Source of the DNA: CAZLAK01 sp964557545
Lineage (GTDB): Bacteria; Bacillota; Desulfotomaculia; Desulfotomaculales; Pelotomaculaceae
Direction: 5' to 3'
Assembly (NCBI GenBank): GCA_964557545.1
Contig: CAZLAK010000041.1
Span: forward strand, 1 to 14,536
Length of the DNA stretch: 14,536 bases
Shown here piece by piece: positions 7,229-13,637 of the stretch (positions within the stretch are counted from its first letter, which is position 1; the number at the start of each line of letters is the position of its first letter). The notes under the pieces were generated by a model, which was not told the origin of the DNA, did no database searches, and saw only the letters and a program-made list of their open reading frames with translations. A program made the position numbers and the translations under genes.

Positions 7229-7777
7229 TTGTCCAGGATTGGCAGGCAGCCGGTCCCTGTTCCGCCCGGCGTGGAGGTAACCATTGAGGGCAACACCGTG
7301 AGGGTCAAAGGCCCCAAAGGGGAGCTGAAGAGGGAGCTGCACAGAGACATGATCGTGAAGTACGAAGACGGAAAGTTAATTGTCGAGCGCCCTACCGACA
7401 ATAAGCTGCACAAGTCCCTCCACGGCCTGACCCGCACCCTGCTGGCCAACATGGTCACCGGCGTCACCGCCGGCTATCAGAAGGCTTTAGAACTGGTAGG
7501 CGTCGGTTACCGGGCTTCACTGCAGGGCAAAAAGCTCGTGCTGGCCGTCGGTTACTCCCACCCCGTTGAAATAGAGCCGGAAGAGGGCCTGGAGATCGAG
7601 GTGCCCGCCCCCAACCGGGTGATCGTGAAGGGTGCCGACAAGGAAAGAGTCGGGGTTCTGGCCGCCAAAATCCGGTCGGTGCGGGAGCCGGAGCCTTACA
7701 AGGGCAAGGGCATTAAGTACGAAGGCGAAAAGATCCGGCGCAAAGCCGGTAAGGCCGGCGGTAAAGGCAAGAAGTAA
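7229..7777 (+). CDS. rplF: 50S ribosomal protein L6
   Basis: L6 lies near the GTPase-associated centre and the sarcin-ricin loop, where it supports elongation factor function. It has two similar alpha/beta domains. From TTG 7229 the product is 182 residues and starts MSRIGRQPVPVPPGVEV, matching the family. A GTG at 7220 would add three residues but overlaps the Shine-Dalgarno AGGAGGTG (7215-7222), which sits 6 nt from the TTG. The C-terminal PEPYKGKGIKYEGEKIRRKAG is the rRNA-binding signature. The tail GKAGGKGKK is basic. It lies 25 nt after rpsH. Confidence 0.96.
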   Translation: MSRIGRQPVPVPPGVEVTIEGNTVRVKGPKGELKRELHRDMIVKYEDGKLIVERPTDNKLHKSLHGLTRTLLANMVTGVTAGYQKALELVGVGYRASLQGKKLVLAVGYSHPVEIEPEEGLEIEVPAPNRVIVKGADKERVGVLAAKIRSVREPEPYKGKGIKYEGEKIRRKAGKAGGKGKK

Positions 7778-7795
7778 GGGAGTGACGGATAGAAA

Positions 7796-8164
7796 GTGAT
7801 CAAGAAACCAAGCCGCAAAGAAATGCGCGCCAAAAGGCAGATCAGGGTGCGCAAAAAAATAAGGGGCACAGCTGAGCGGCCCAGGCTGAACGTCTTCCGC
7901 AGTCTGACCAACATCTACGCTCAGATTGTCGACGACGACCGGGGCGTAACCTTAGTGGCCGCTTCCACTCTTTCGCCAGAATTAAAAGGGAAGCTGCCGA
8001 GCAGCAAAAACGCACAAGCAGCGGCGGCCGTAGGCGAGCTGATCGCCAAAAAGGCGCTGGCGGCCGGCATTAAAAAGGTTGTCTTTGACCGCGCCGGCTA
8101 CCTCTACCACGGCCGGGTAAAAGCGCTGGCCGAAGCGGCCCGGGCGGCCGGGCTGGAATTCTAA
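7796..8164 (+). CDS. rplR: 50S ribosomal protein L18
   Basis: L18 binds 5S rRNA together with L5 and attaches it to the large subunit. The 122-residue product has a basic N-terminus rich in Lys and Arg, then GTAERPRLNVFRSLTNIYAQ and VVFDRAGYLYHGRVKALAEA, both diagnostic, and ends in AARAAGLEF. The start is GTG at 7796. The binding site is TAAGGGAGTGA (about 7776-7785), partly over the rplF stop. The gap to rplF is 18 nt. Confidence 0.97.
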   Translation: MIKKPSRKEMRAKRQIRVRKKIRGTAERPRLNVFRSLTNIYAQIVDDDRGVTLVAASTLSPELKGKLPSSKNAQAAAAVGELIAKKALAAGIKKVVFDRAGYLYHGRVKALAEAARAAGLEF

Positions 8165-8197
8165 GCCGGTACGGCTAAGGAGGGAAAAGTAAGACAG

Positions 8198-8701
8198 ATG
8201 ACCAGGATTGACGCCTCAAAGCTGGAGACAACGGAAAAAGTGGTCAGCGTCAACCGCGTCGCCAAGGTAGTGAAGGGCGGCCGCCGGTTCAGCTTTTCGG
8301 CCCTCATGGTCGTGGGCGACGGCAAAGGGCACGTAGGTGCCGGACTCGGCAAGGCAGGAGAGGTGCCCGAGGCCATCCGCAAGGGCATAGAGGACGCCAA
8401 AAAGAACATGATCCGCGTCCCCCTCTCCGGCACCACCATCCCGCACGAGGTCATTGGCCACTTCGGCGCCGCCAAGGTGCTGTTAAAACCGGCAGCACCC
8501 GGCACGGGTGTTATTGCCGGCGGTCCGGTGCGGGCGGTTTTGGAGCTGGCCGGAGTGCGCGACATCCTCACCAAGTCGCTCGGCTCCAACAACGCTATCA
8601 ACATGGTGCGCGCCACCATTGAAGCTTTAAAGAGCTTAAAGACTCCCGAGGAAGTGGCGCGGCTGCGCGGCAAAACGGTGGAAGAACTCTTTGCAGGATA
8701 G
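8198..8701 (+). CDS. rpsE: 30S ribosomal protein S5
   Basis: S5 sits at the mRNA entry site and affects decoding accuracy; spectinomycin resistance changes map to its N-terminal loop. The 167-residue product has a double-stranded RNA-binding-like S5 domain with VSVNRVAKVVKGGRRFSFSA, the loop GDGKGHVGAGLGKA (about residues 40-53), and a C-terminal domain with GGPVRAVLELAGVRDILTKSLGS (blocks GGPVRAVLELAG and DILTKSLGS) and NMVRATIEALKSL. The start is ATG at 8198 with TAAGGAGGGA at 8176-8185. Its stop is 11 nt before the rpmD start. Confidence 0.98.
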   Translation: MTRIDASKLETTEKVVSVNRVAKVVKGGRRFSFSALMVVGDGKGHVGAGLGKAGEVPEAIRKGIEDAKKNMIRVPLSGTTIPHEVIGHFGAAKVLLKPAAPGTGVIAGGPVRAVLELAGVRDILTKSLGSNNAINMVRATIEALKSLKTPEEVARLRGKTVEELFAG

Positions 8702-8712
8702 GAGGAATGGAC

Positions 8713-8895
8713 GTGGGCAGGCTGAAGATCACCCTGGTGAAAAGCCTCATCGGCTGGCCCAAAGACCAGCGGGTGACGGTCCGCACTCTGGGGCTGACCA
8801 AGACCAACAGCTCAGTGATTAAAGAAGACACGCCCCAGGTCCGGGGCATGATCAGAAAAGTATCCCACCTCTTAAAAGTGGAAGAAGTGTCATGA
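8713..8895 (+). CDS. rpmD: 50S ribosomal protein L30
   Basis: L30 is a small protein of the large subunit, absent from some bacterial lineages. From GTG 8713 it has 60 residues and starts GRLKITLVKSLIGWPKDQR, then LGLTKTNSSVIKEDTPQVRG and a closing MIRKVSHLLKVEE, all typical. An in-frame ATG at 8707 would add two residues, but it lies only 1 nt from GGAGG (8701-8705), while the GTG is 7 nt away. Its TGA stop overlaps an ATG (8892) that could serve rplO. Confidence 0.95.
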   Translation: MGRLKITLVKSLIGWPKDQRVTVRTLGLTKTNSSVIKEDTPQVRGMIRKVSHLLKVEEVS

Positions 8896-8927
8896 GTGCG
8901 CAAAAGTTTGGTTTGGGAGGTGTAAGT

Positions 8928-9371
8928 TTGAAACTGCACGAGTTAAGGCCGGCCCCGGGAGCAAGAACTGAGCCCACCCGCAAAGGCCAGGGGACCGGCT
9001 CGGGTTTGGGCAAAACGGCGGGCCGCGGCCACAAGGGCCAAAAGGCGCGCTCCGGCGGCGGCGTGAGGCCGGGTTTTGAGGGCGGCCAGATGCCCCTGCA
9101 GCGGCGCATGCCCAAGCGCGGCTTTTCCAACGCCAGGTTTGCTAAAGAGCTGGTGGCCGTCAACGTAGAGAAGCTAAACCGCTTTGCCGAAGGCTCAGTA
9201 GTTACCCCCGAGGACCTCTTGGCGGCGCGCGTCATCAGGAAAATCGGCGACGGGGTAAAGATTTTAGGCGGCGGGTTCCTAGACCGCCCGCTCACCGTCC
9301 GGGCCCACGCTTTTAGTGAGTCGGCCGTGGAAAAGATTACGGCGGCCGGCGGCCGGGTAGAGGTGATCTAA
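8928..9371 (+). CDS. rplO: 50S ribosomal protein L15
   Basis: L15 is a late-assembly protein of the large subunit with a long basic extension that threads through the rRNA. From TTG 8928 the product is 147 residues and begins KLHELRPAPGART, the family start. The Gly-rich basic segment GTGSGLGKTAGRGHKGQKAR is followed by GFEGGQMPLQRRMPKRGF. GGGAGGTG at about 8915-8922 is 5 nt ahead. An ATG at 8892, overlapping the rpmD stop as ATGA, would give a 159-residue form with a 12-residue non-homologous leader and a poor binding site; I consider it less likely. The stop abuts secY. Confidence 0.93.
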   Translation: MKLHELRPAPGARTEPTRKGQGTGSGLGKTAGRGHKGQKARSGGGVRPGFEGGQMPLQRRMPKRGFSNARFAKELVAVNVEKLNRFAEGSVVTPEDLLAARVIRKIGDGVKILGGGFLDRPLTVRAHAFSESAVEKITAAGGRVEVI

Positions 9372-10631
9372 GTGCTGGACAGCTTGAAAAACGCCCTCAA
9401 AGTTTCCGAATTAAAAACCAGGATCCTCTACACCCTGGGCATGATCTTTGTCTTTCGCCTGGGGGCGCACGTGCCGGTGCCGGGCGTCAACCCAGAAAGG
9501 TTTGCCGAGCTGGTGCAGAGCGGCCTGATCTTCGGTTTTTTTGACGTCATTTCCGGCGGGGCTTTAAAGAACTTTTCGGTCTTTGCCATGAGCATAACGC
9601 CCTACATCAACGCCTCCATCATCATGCAGCTTTTGACGGTGGTGGTGCCGCACTTGGAGCGGCTGGCCAAGGAGGGTGAAGAGGGACGCAAAAAGCTCAC
9701 CGAGTACACGCGCTACCTCACCGTGCTGCTGGCGTTTATCCAGGGGCTCGGCATGGTGGTGGGCGTAAAGGGCTCGCTTGTTAATCCCGGCATCTTGACT
9801 TACGTGGCTACAGCCATTACTCTTACTGCGGGCACCACTTTCCTCATGTGGGTCGGCGAGCAGATCACGGAAAAGGGCATAGGCAACGGCATCTCGCTCC
9901 TCATTTTTGCCGGCATTGTTTCCCGTGTGCCGGCCGGCATGGTGCGCCTGGCCGAGTACCTAAAGGCCGGCACGATCAACGTTTTGAGCGTGGCCGCCCT
10001 GGTAGCCATTGGCGTTTTGGTCATTGCCGCGGTCGTGGCCGTGCAGGAAGGCCAGCGCCGCATCCCCGTGCAGTACGCCAAGAGAGTGGTGGGGCGGCGG
10101 ATATACGGCGGCCAGACTACCCACCTGCCTCTCAAAGTAAACCAAGCGGGCGTTATACCCATCATCTTTGCTTCGTCGCTGCTCATGTTTCCGGAGACCC
10201 TGGCCCGCTGGTTTGCCAACACTCAAGCGGCCGCCTTTTACGTCAAGTACTTCGGGTGGGGCACGGCCTTTCACACCGTCATGTACGCCATCTTGATCAT
10301 CGGCTTTACTTACTTTTACACGGCCGTGATCATGAACCCTCAGGACGTGGCCGACAACATCAAAAAGTACGGCGGCTTTATCCCGGGTTTGCGGCCGGGC
10401 CGGCCCACGGCGGAATACATCAACCGCATCATGACCCGCATCACTTTTGCTGGGGCCGTTTTCCTGGCTTTAATTGCCATCTTGCCCAACTTTGTGCTGT
10501 TGGTTACCAGGATACCCAATATTTATTTCGGCGGCACGGCGCTCCTGATCGTGGTAGGCGTGGCGCTTGACACCATGAAGCAGGTAGAGTCACACCTCCT
10601 CATGCGCAGCTACCAGGGCTTCATCAAGTAA
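9372..10631 (+). CDS. secY: Preprotein translocase subunit SecY
   Basis: SecY is the channel of the Sec translocon in the cytoplasmic membrane and works with SecE, SecG and SecA or the ribosome. The 419-residue product is of normal length and shows about ten hydrophobic segments. The lateral-gate/plug region follows FGFFDVISGGALKNFSVFAM, with SITPYINASIIMQLL next to it. Cytoplasmic loops carry EGQRRIPVQYAKR and FIPGLRPGRPTAEYI; the Arg in the latter corresponds to the functionally important E. coli Arg357 position. The start is GTG at 9372, directly after the rplO stop, with GAGGTGAT at 9360-9367. The next gene is map instead of the expected adk. Confidence 0.98.
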   Translation: MLDSLKNALKVSELKTRILYTLGMIFVFRLGAHVPVPGVNPERFAELVQSGLIFGFFDVISGGALKNFSVFAMSITPYINASIIMQLLTVVVPHLERLAKEGEEGRKKLTEYTRYLTVLLAFIQGLGMVVGVKGSLVNPGILTYVATAITLTAGTTFLMWVGEQITEKGIGNGISLLIFAGIVSRVPAGMVRLAEYLKAGTINVLSVAALVAIGVLVIAAVVAVQEGQRRIPVQYAKRVVGRRIYGGQTTHLPLKVNQAGVIPIIFASSLLMFPETLARWFANTQAAAFYVKYFGWGTAFHTVMYAILIIGFTYFYTAVIMNPQDVADNIKKYGGFIPGLRPGRPTAEYINRIMTRITFAGAVFLALIAILPNFVLLVTRIPNIYFGGTALLIVVGVALDTMKQVESHLLMRSYQGFIK

Positions 10632-10645
10632 GACGGGAGGGCCTG

Positions 10646-11404
10646 ATGATTACCTGCAAGTCAGAGCGCGAGCTTTCCTACATGCGCGACGCAGGCCAAG
10701 TAGTGGCCAAAGCGCACGCTGAGCTGGCGAAGGCGGTGCGGGTGGGCGTGACCACCGCCGAACTGGACCGGCTGGCCGAGGATTTTATCATCAAGTGCGG
10801 AGCCAGGCCTGCCTTTAAGGGACTTTACGGTTACCCCTATTCCATTTGCACTTCCGTAAACGAAGAGGTTGTGCACGGCCTTCCCGGTTTAAGAAAGTTA
10901 AAAGATGGAGATATTATCAGTATCGACATAGGGGCGGAAATAAATGGATATTACGGGGACAGCGCCGTCACCCTGCCGGTAGGCAGCGTGAGCGAGGAGG
11001 CCATGCGCCTGCTGCGGGCCACGGAAGAGGCCCTCTACCGCGGGATCGAAAAAGCGCGGGCCGGCAACCGGCTCTCCGACATCTCCCACGCCGTGCAGTC
11101 CTGCGCCGAGGGCTACGGTTATTCCGTGGTGCGCGATTACGTGGGTCACGGCATAGGCTCACGCCCCCACGAAGAACCGCAGGTGCCCAACTACGGCCGG
11201 CCGGGCCGGGGACCGCGGCTGAAAGAGGGGATGACCCTGGCCATTGAGCCCATGGTCAACGCCGGCACTTATGAGGTGTACACTCTGGATAACAATTGGA
11301 CGGTGGTTACCGCCGACGGCAGCCTTTCAGCCCACTTTGAGCACACCGTGGCCGTTACCGGCGGCGAGCCGGAGATCCTGACCAGGATAAGGAGGTTGCT
11401 TTAG
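10646..11404 (+). CDS. map: Methionine aminopeptidase, type I
   Basis: This cytoplasmic metalloenzyme removes the initiator Met from nascent proteins with a small second residue. The 252-residue pita-bread fold carries the expected metal ligands Asp94, Asp105, His168, Glu201 and Glu232, plus His77 and His175 of the active site. Motifs seen are SVNEEVVHGLP, IDIGAEINGYYGDSA, YVGHGIGSRPHEEPQVPNYG and TLAIEPMVNAG. There is no N-terminal zinc-finger extension. The start is ATG at 10646 with GGGAGG at 10635-10640. It follows secY by 14 nt, and the stop abuts the next start, so it is part of the same operon. Confidence 0.98.
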   Translation: MITCKSERELSYMRDAGQVVAKAHAELAKAVRVGVTTAELDRLAEDFIIKCGARPAFKGLYGYPYSICTSVNEEVVHGLPGLRKLKDGDIISIDIGAEINGYYGDSAVTLPVGSVSEEAMRLLRATEEALYRGIEKARAGNRLSDISHAVQSCAEGYGYSVVRDYVGHGIGSRPHEEPQVPNYGRPGRGPRLKEGMTLAIEPMVNAGTYEVYTLDNNWTVVTADGSLSAHFEHTVAVTGGEPEILTRIRRLL

Positions 11405-11785
11405 GTGTCGGGTTCTGGCGGGGAAAAAAACGGCACTGGCGGGCAGAGCGCCCCGCGCCGGCTGCCCAGCAGCATGGGCAGCGCTCACCCGGGCCGCCTG
11501 GTCTGTTCTTCGCAGGGGCGGGACCGGGGCAGGTTTTATTTGGTCGTGGGGACAGAAGGAGATAATTTTGTGCGGGTGGCCGACGGGGTAGTGCGGAAAG
11601 TGGAGCGTCCCAAGAAAAAGAACGTCAAGCACCTCGTGTTCTACGACCTCGTGGCCGGTGAAATTGCGGGCAGGTTGAGCGCCGGCAGGCGCGTCACTAA
11701 TGAAGATCTGCAAAGTGAGCTTAAAAACCTTGTCGAGGCCTTTGAGGTGTCCACTTTAGAGAAGGAGGTTGGCCTTAAAACCTGA
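11405..11785 (+). CDS. KOW-domain RNA-binding protein, L14E/L27E-like
   Basis: This 126-residue protein belongs to the poorly characterised Firmicutes family found between map and infA (YbzG-like in Bacillus). Residues about 29-75 resemble archaeal/eukaryotic L14e and L6e: PGRLVCSSQGRDRGRFYLVV, FVRVADGVVRKVERPKKKNVKHL (blocks VRVADGVVRKVE and PKKKNVKHL). A low-complexity Gly/Ser-rich stretch of about 28 residues precedes it, and a charged tail of about 50 residues (RVTNEDLQSELKNLVEAFEV) follows. The GTG start at 11405 has AAGGAGGTT at 11389-11397; a later ATG at 11474 has no binding site. The stop overlaps the infA start as TGATG. The molecular role is unknown; rRNA or RNA binding is inferred. 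Confidence 0.9.
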   Translation: MSGSGGEKNGTGGQSAPRRLPSSMGSAHPGRLVCSSQGRDRGRFYLVVGTEGDNFVRVADGVVRKVERPKKKNVKHLVFYDLVAGEIAGRLSAGRRVTNEDLQSELKNLVEAFEVSTLEKEVGLKT

Positions 11786-12003
11786 TGTCGAAGCAGGATG
11801 TTATCGAGGTCGAGGGGACGGTCGTCGAGCCGCTGCCGAACGCCATGTTCCGCGTGGAGCTCCAAAACGGCCATAAGGTGCTGGCCCACGTTTCGGGAAA
11901 AATCAGGATGAACTTCATCCGCATCCTGCCCGGCGACCGGGTGATGGTGGAGCTTTCGCCCTACGACCTGACCCGCGGCAGGATTGTTTACCGCTACAAG
12001 TAG
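11785..12003 (+). CDS. infA: Translation initiation factor IF-1
   Basis: IF-1 blocks the A site of the 30S subunit and aids IF-2 and IF-3 during initiation. The 72-residue product has exactly the usual length and is a single OB fold: DVIEVEGTVVEPLPNAMFRV, then ENGHKVLAHVSGKIRMNFIR-type sequence (here LQNGHKVLAHVSGKIRMNFI) and PGDRVMVELSPYDLTRGRI. The start is ATG at 11785, overlapping the preceding stop by one base, with AAGGAGGTT from 11762 inside the KOW gene, so the two are probably translationally coupled. Confidence 0.98.
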   Translation: MSKQDVIEVEGTVVEPLPNAMFRVELQNGHKVLAHVSGKIRMNFIRILPGDRVMVELSPYDLTRGRIVYRYK

Positions 12004-12050
12004 GGATTTATTTACGATTACAATCGCAAAACAGGAGGGAGCGGCTGGAT

Positions 12051-12164
12051 ATGAAGGTAAGGCCGTCCGTAAAGCCCATCTGCGAGAAGTGCAAGATAAT
12101 CCGCAGGAAGGGCAAAGTGAGGGTGATTTGTGAAAATCCCAAGCACAAACAGGTGCAGGGGTAA
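12051..12164 (+). CDS. rpmJ: 50S ribosomal protein L36, zinc form
   Basis: L36 is the smallest large-subunit protein and lies near 23S helix 89-97 region. The 37-residue product reads MKVRPSVKPICEKCKIIRRK and continues GKVRVICENPKHKQVQG. Cys11, Cys14, Cys27 and His32 form the zinc site of the C+ paralogue; the zinc-free form lacks these residues. The start is ATG at 12051 with AGGAGGG at 12033-12039. It lies 47 nt after infA and 25 nt before rpsM, as in most Firmicutes. Confidence 0.97.
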   Translation: MKVRPSVKPICEKCKIIRRKGKVRVICENPKHKQVQG

Positions 12165-12189
12165 ATATTTTGGAGGTGTTTTATAAGGT

Positions 12190-12561
12190 ATGGCACGCAT
12201 CGCAGGCGTCGACCTGCCCAGGGATAAGCGGGTGGAGGTCGCCCTGACGTATATTTACGGCATCGGGCGGCCTACATCCAAAAAGATCTTGGCCCAGACC
12301 GGAGTAAACCCGGACACCAGGGTTAAAAACCTTACCGAGGAAGAGATAAACAGGCTAAGGGACACCATTGAGAAAAACTACAAGGTGGAAGGCGACTTGA
12401 GAAGGGAAGTGGCGCTGAACATCAAGCGCCTGATGGAAATCGGCTGCTACCGGGGCCTGCGCCACCGCCGGGGGCTTCCGGTGCGCGGCCAGCGCACCAA
12501 AACTAACGCCAGGACGCGTAAAGGGCCGCGCAAGACGGTCGGCGTCCGCCGCAAGAAGTAA
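12190..12561 (+). CDS. rpsM: 30S ribosomal protein S13
   Basis: S13 sits at the top of the 30S head, contacts P-site tRNA and forms bridges B1a/B1b with the large subunit. The 123-residue product starts ARIAGVDLPRDKRVEVALTY, has the helix-two-turn-helix motif YGIGRPTSKKIL, and ends with the basic tRNA-contacting tail (GQRTKTNARTRKGPRKTVGV). The start is ATG at 12190 with GGAGGTG at 12172-12178. The gap to rpsK is 12 nt. Confidence 0.98.
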   Translation: MARIAGVDLPRDKRVEVALTYIYGIGRPTSKKILAQTGVNPDTRVKNLTEEEINRLRDTIEKNYKVEGDLRREVALNIKRLMEIGCYRGLRHRRGLPVRGQRTKTNARTRKGPRKTVGVRRKK

Positions 12562-12573
12562 GGGGGTTGAGGT

Positions 12574-12963
12574 ATGGCGCGTCGCACAGCCAGGACTAAA
12601 AAGCGCGAGCGCAAGAACATAGAAACGGGCGTTGCGCATATTAAATCGACGTTTAACAATACCATCGTGACTATCACCGACCACCAGGGTAACGCCATCT
12701 CCTGGGCCAGTGCCGGCACCGTGGGTTTTAAGGGCTCGCGCAAGAGCACGCCCTTTGCCGCCCAGCTGGCTGCCGAGAAGGCGGCCAAGGAGGCCATGGA
12801 GCACGGCATGCGTGAAGTTGAGGTCATGGTCAAGGGCCCCGGCGCCGGCCGGGAAGCGGCCATCCGCTCCCTGCAGGCCGCCGGTTTGGAAGTGAGCCTG
12901 ATCAAGGACGTTACCCCCATACCGCACAACGGCTGCCGGCCGCCCAAGCGCCGGAGAGTGTAA
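12574..12963 (+). CDS. rpsK: 30S ribosomal protein S11
   Basis: S11 lies on the platform of the 30S subunit next to the E site and helps select mRNA-tRNA pairs. The 129-residue product shows GVAHIKSTFNNTIVTITD, GNAISWASAGTVGFKGSRKS, AAEKAAKEAMEHGM and the C-terminal DVTPIPHNGCRPPKRRRV, all diagnostic. The start is ATG at 12574; the binding site is a G-run (AAGGGGG, about 12560-12566) rather than AGGAGG. It lies 12 nt after rpsM and 15 nt before rpsD. Confidence 0.98.
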   Translation: MARRTARTKKRERKNIETGVAHIKSTFNNTIVTITDHQGNAISWASAGTVGFKGSRKSTPFAAQLAAEKAAKEAMEHGMREVEVMVKGPGAGREAAIRSLQAAGLEVSLIKDVTPIPHNGCRPPKRRRV

Positions 12964-12978
12964 GGAGGTGCAGGAGTT

Positions 12979-13605
12979 TTGGCAAGGTACACGGGAGCAG
13001 TCTGCAAGCTCTGCCGCCGGGAAGGCTTAAAGCTCTACTTAAAGGGCGACAGGTGTTATTCGTCCAAGTGCGCCTTTGACCGCCGTTCCTATGCCCCCGG
13101 GCAGCACGGGCAGGGGCGCAAGAAAGTTTCCGAATACGGGATCAGACTGCGCGAAAAGCAAAAGGCGCGCCGCTATTACGGTGTGCTGGAGAGGCAGTTC
13201 CGGCGCTATTTCGAGCGGGCCGAGCGCCAAAAGGGCATTACCGGTGAAAACCTCTTGCGGCTTTTGGAAAGGCGCCTGGACAACGTGGTTTACCGTTTGG
13301 GCCTGGCCTCTTCCCGCAGCGAGGCCCGGCAGCTCGTCCGCCACGGCCACTTTACGGTCAACGGCCGCAAGGTGAACATCCCCTCCTTTGAAGTGCGGGT
13401 AGGCGACGTTATCGCCGTGCGGGATAAGAGCAAAGAGTCGCCGCGCCTAAAAGAGCTCATGGAGCGGGCGGCCGACCGCACACCGCCCGGCTGGCTGGAG
13501 TACGACGCCGAGGCCGGCAGGGGAAGAGTGCTGGCCCTGCCCGCCAGGGATCAGATTGACACCCCGGTGCAGGAGCACCTGATTGTCGAGCTGTACTCCC
13601 GGTAA
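12979..13605 (+). CDS. rpsD: 30S ribosomal protein S4, zinc form
   Basis: S4 is a primary 16S rRNA binder that nucleates 30S assembly and influences decoding accuracy; in B. subtilis it represses its own mRNA. The 208-residue product begins ARYTGAVCKLCRREGLKL with Cys9, Cys12, Cys26 and Cys31 as a zinc knuckle. The S4 RNA-binding domain covers about residues 93-155 with ERRLDNVVYRLGLASSRSEA and GRKVNIPSF. The TTG start at 12979 has AAGGAGGTG at 12962-12970. In B. subtilis rpsD stands alone elsewhere, while here it stays in the alpha operon before rpoA, as in many Clostridia. Confidence 0.98.
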   Translation: MARYTGAVCKLCRREGLKLYLKGDRCYSSKCAFDRRSYAPGQHGQGRKKVSEYGIRLREKQKARRYYGVLERQFRRYFERAERQKGITGENLLRLLERRLDNVVYRLGLASSRSEARQLVRHGHFTVNGRKVNIPSFEVRVGDVIAVRDKSKESPRLKELMERAADRTPPGWLEYDAEAGRGRVLALPARDQIDTPVQEHLIVELYSR

Positions 13606-13637
13606 TTAACGGCGCCCTTTAAGGAGGGAATACCCCT

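Noticed and set aside
9848..10570. 240-codon + strand frame inside secY
   Set aside because: It is a shifted reading of secY; the composition is rich in Arg, His and Gly with no recognisable motif, while the secY frame is fully conserved.
12015..12026. Palindrome CGATTACAATCG between infA and rpmJ, containing the -10-like TACAAT
   Set aside because: The stem is 4-5 bp with a tiny loop and no -35 box lies at 16-19 nt upstream, so neither an operator nor a promoter is supported.
10632..12050. Possible hidden or broken adk or other extra gene around map and infA
   Set aside because: The gaps here are 14, 0, overlapping and 47 nt, too short for a gene, and no adenylate kinase motif is present in any frame I read.
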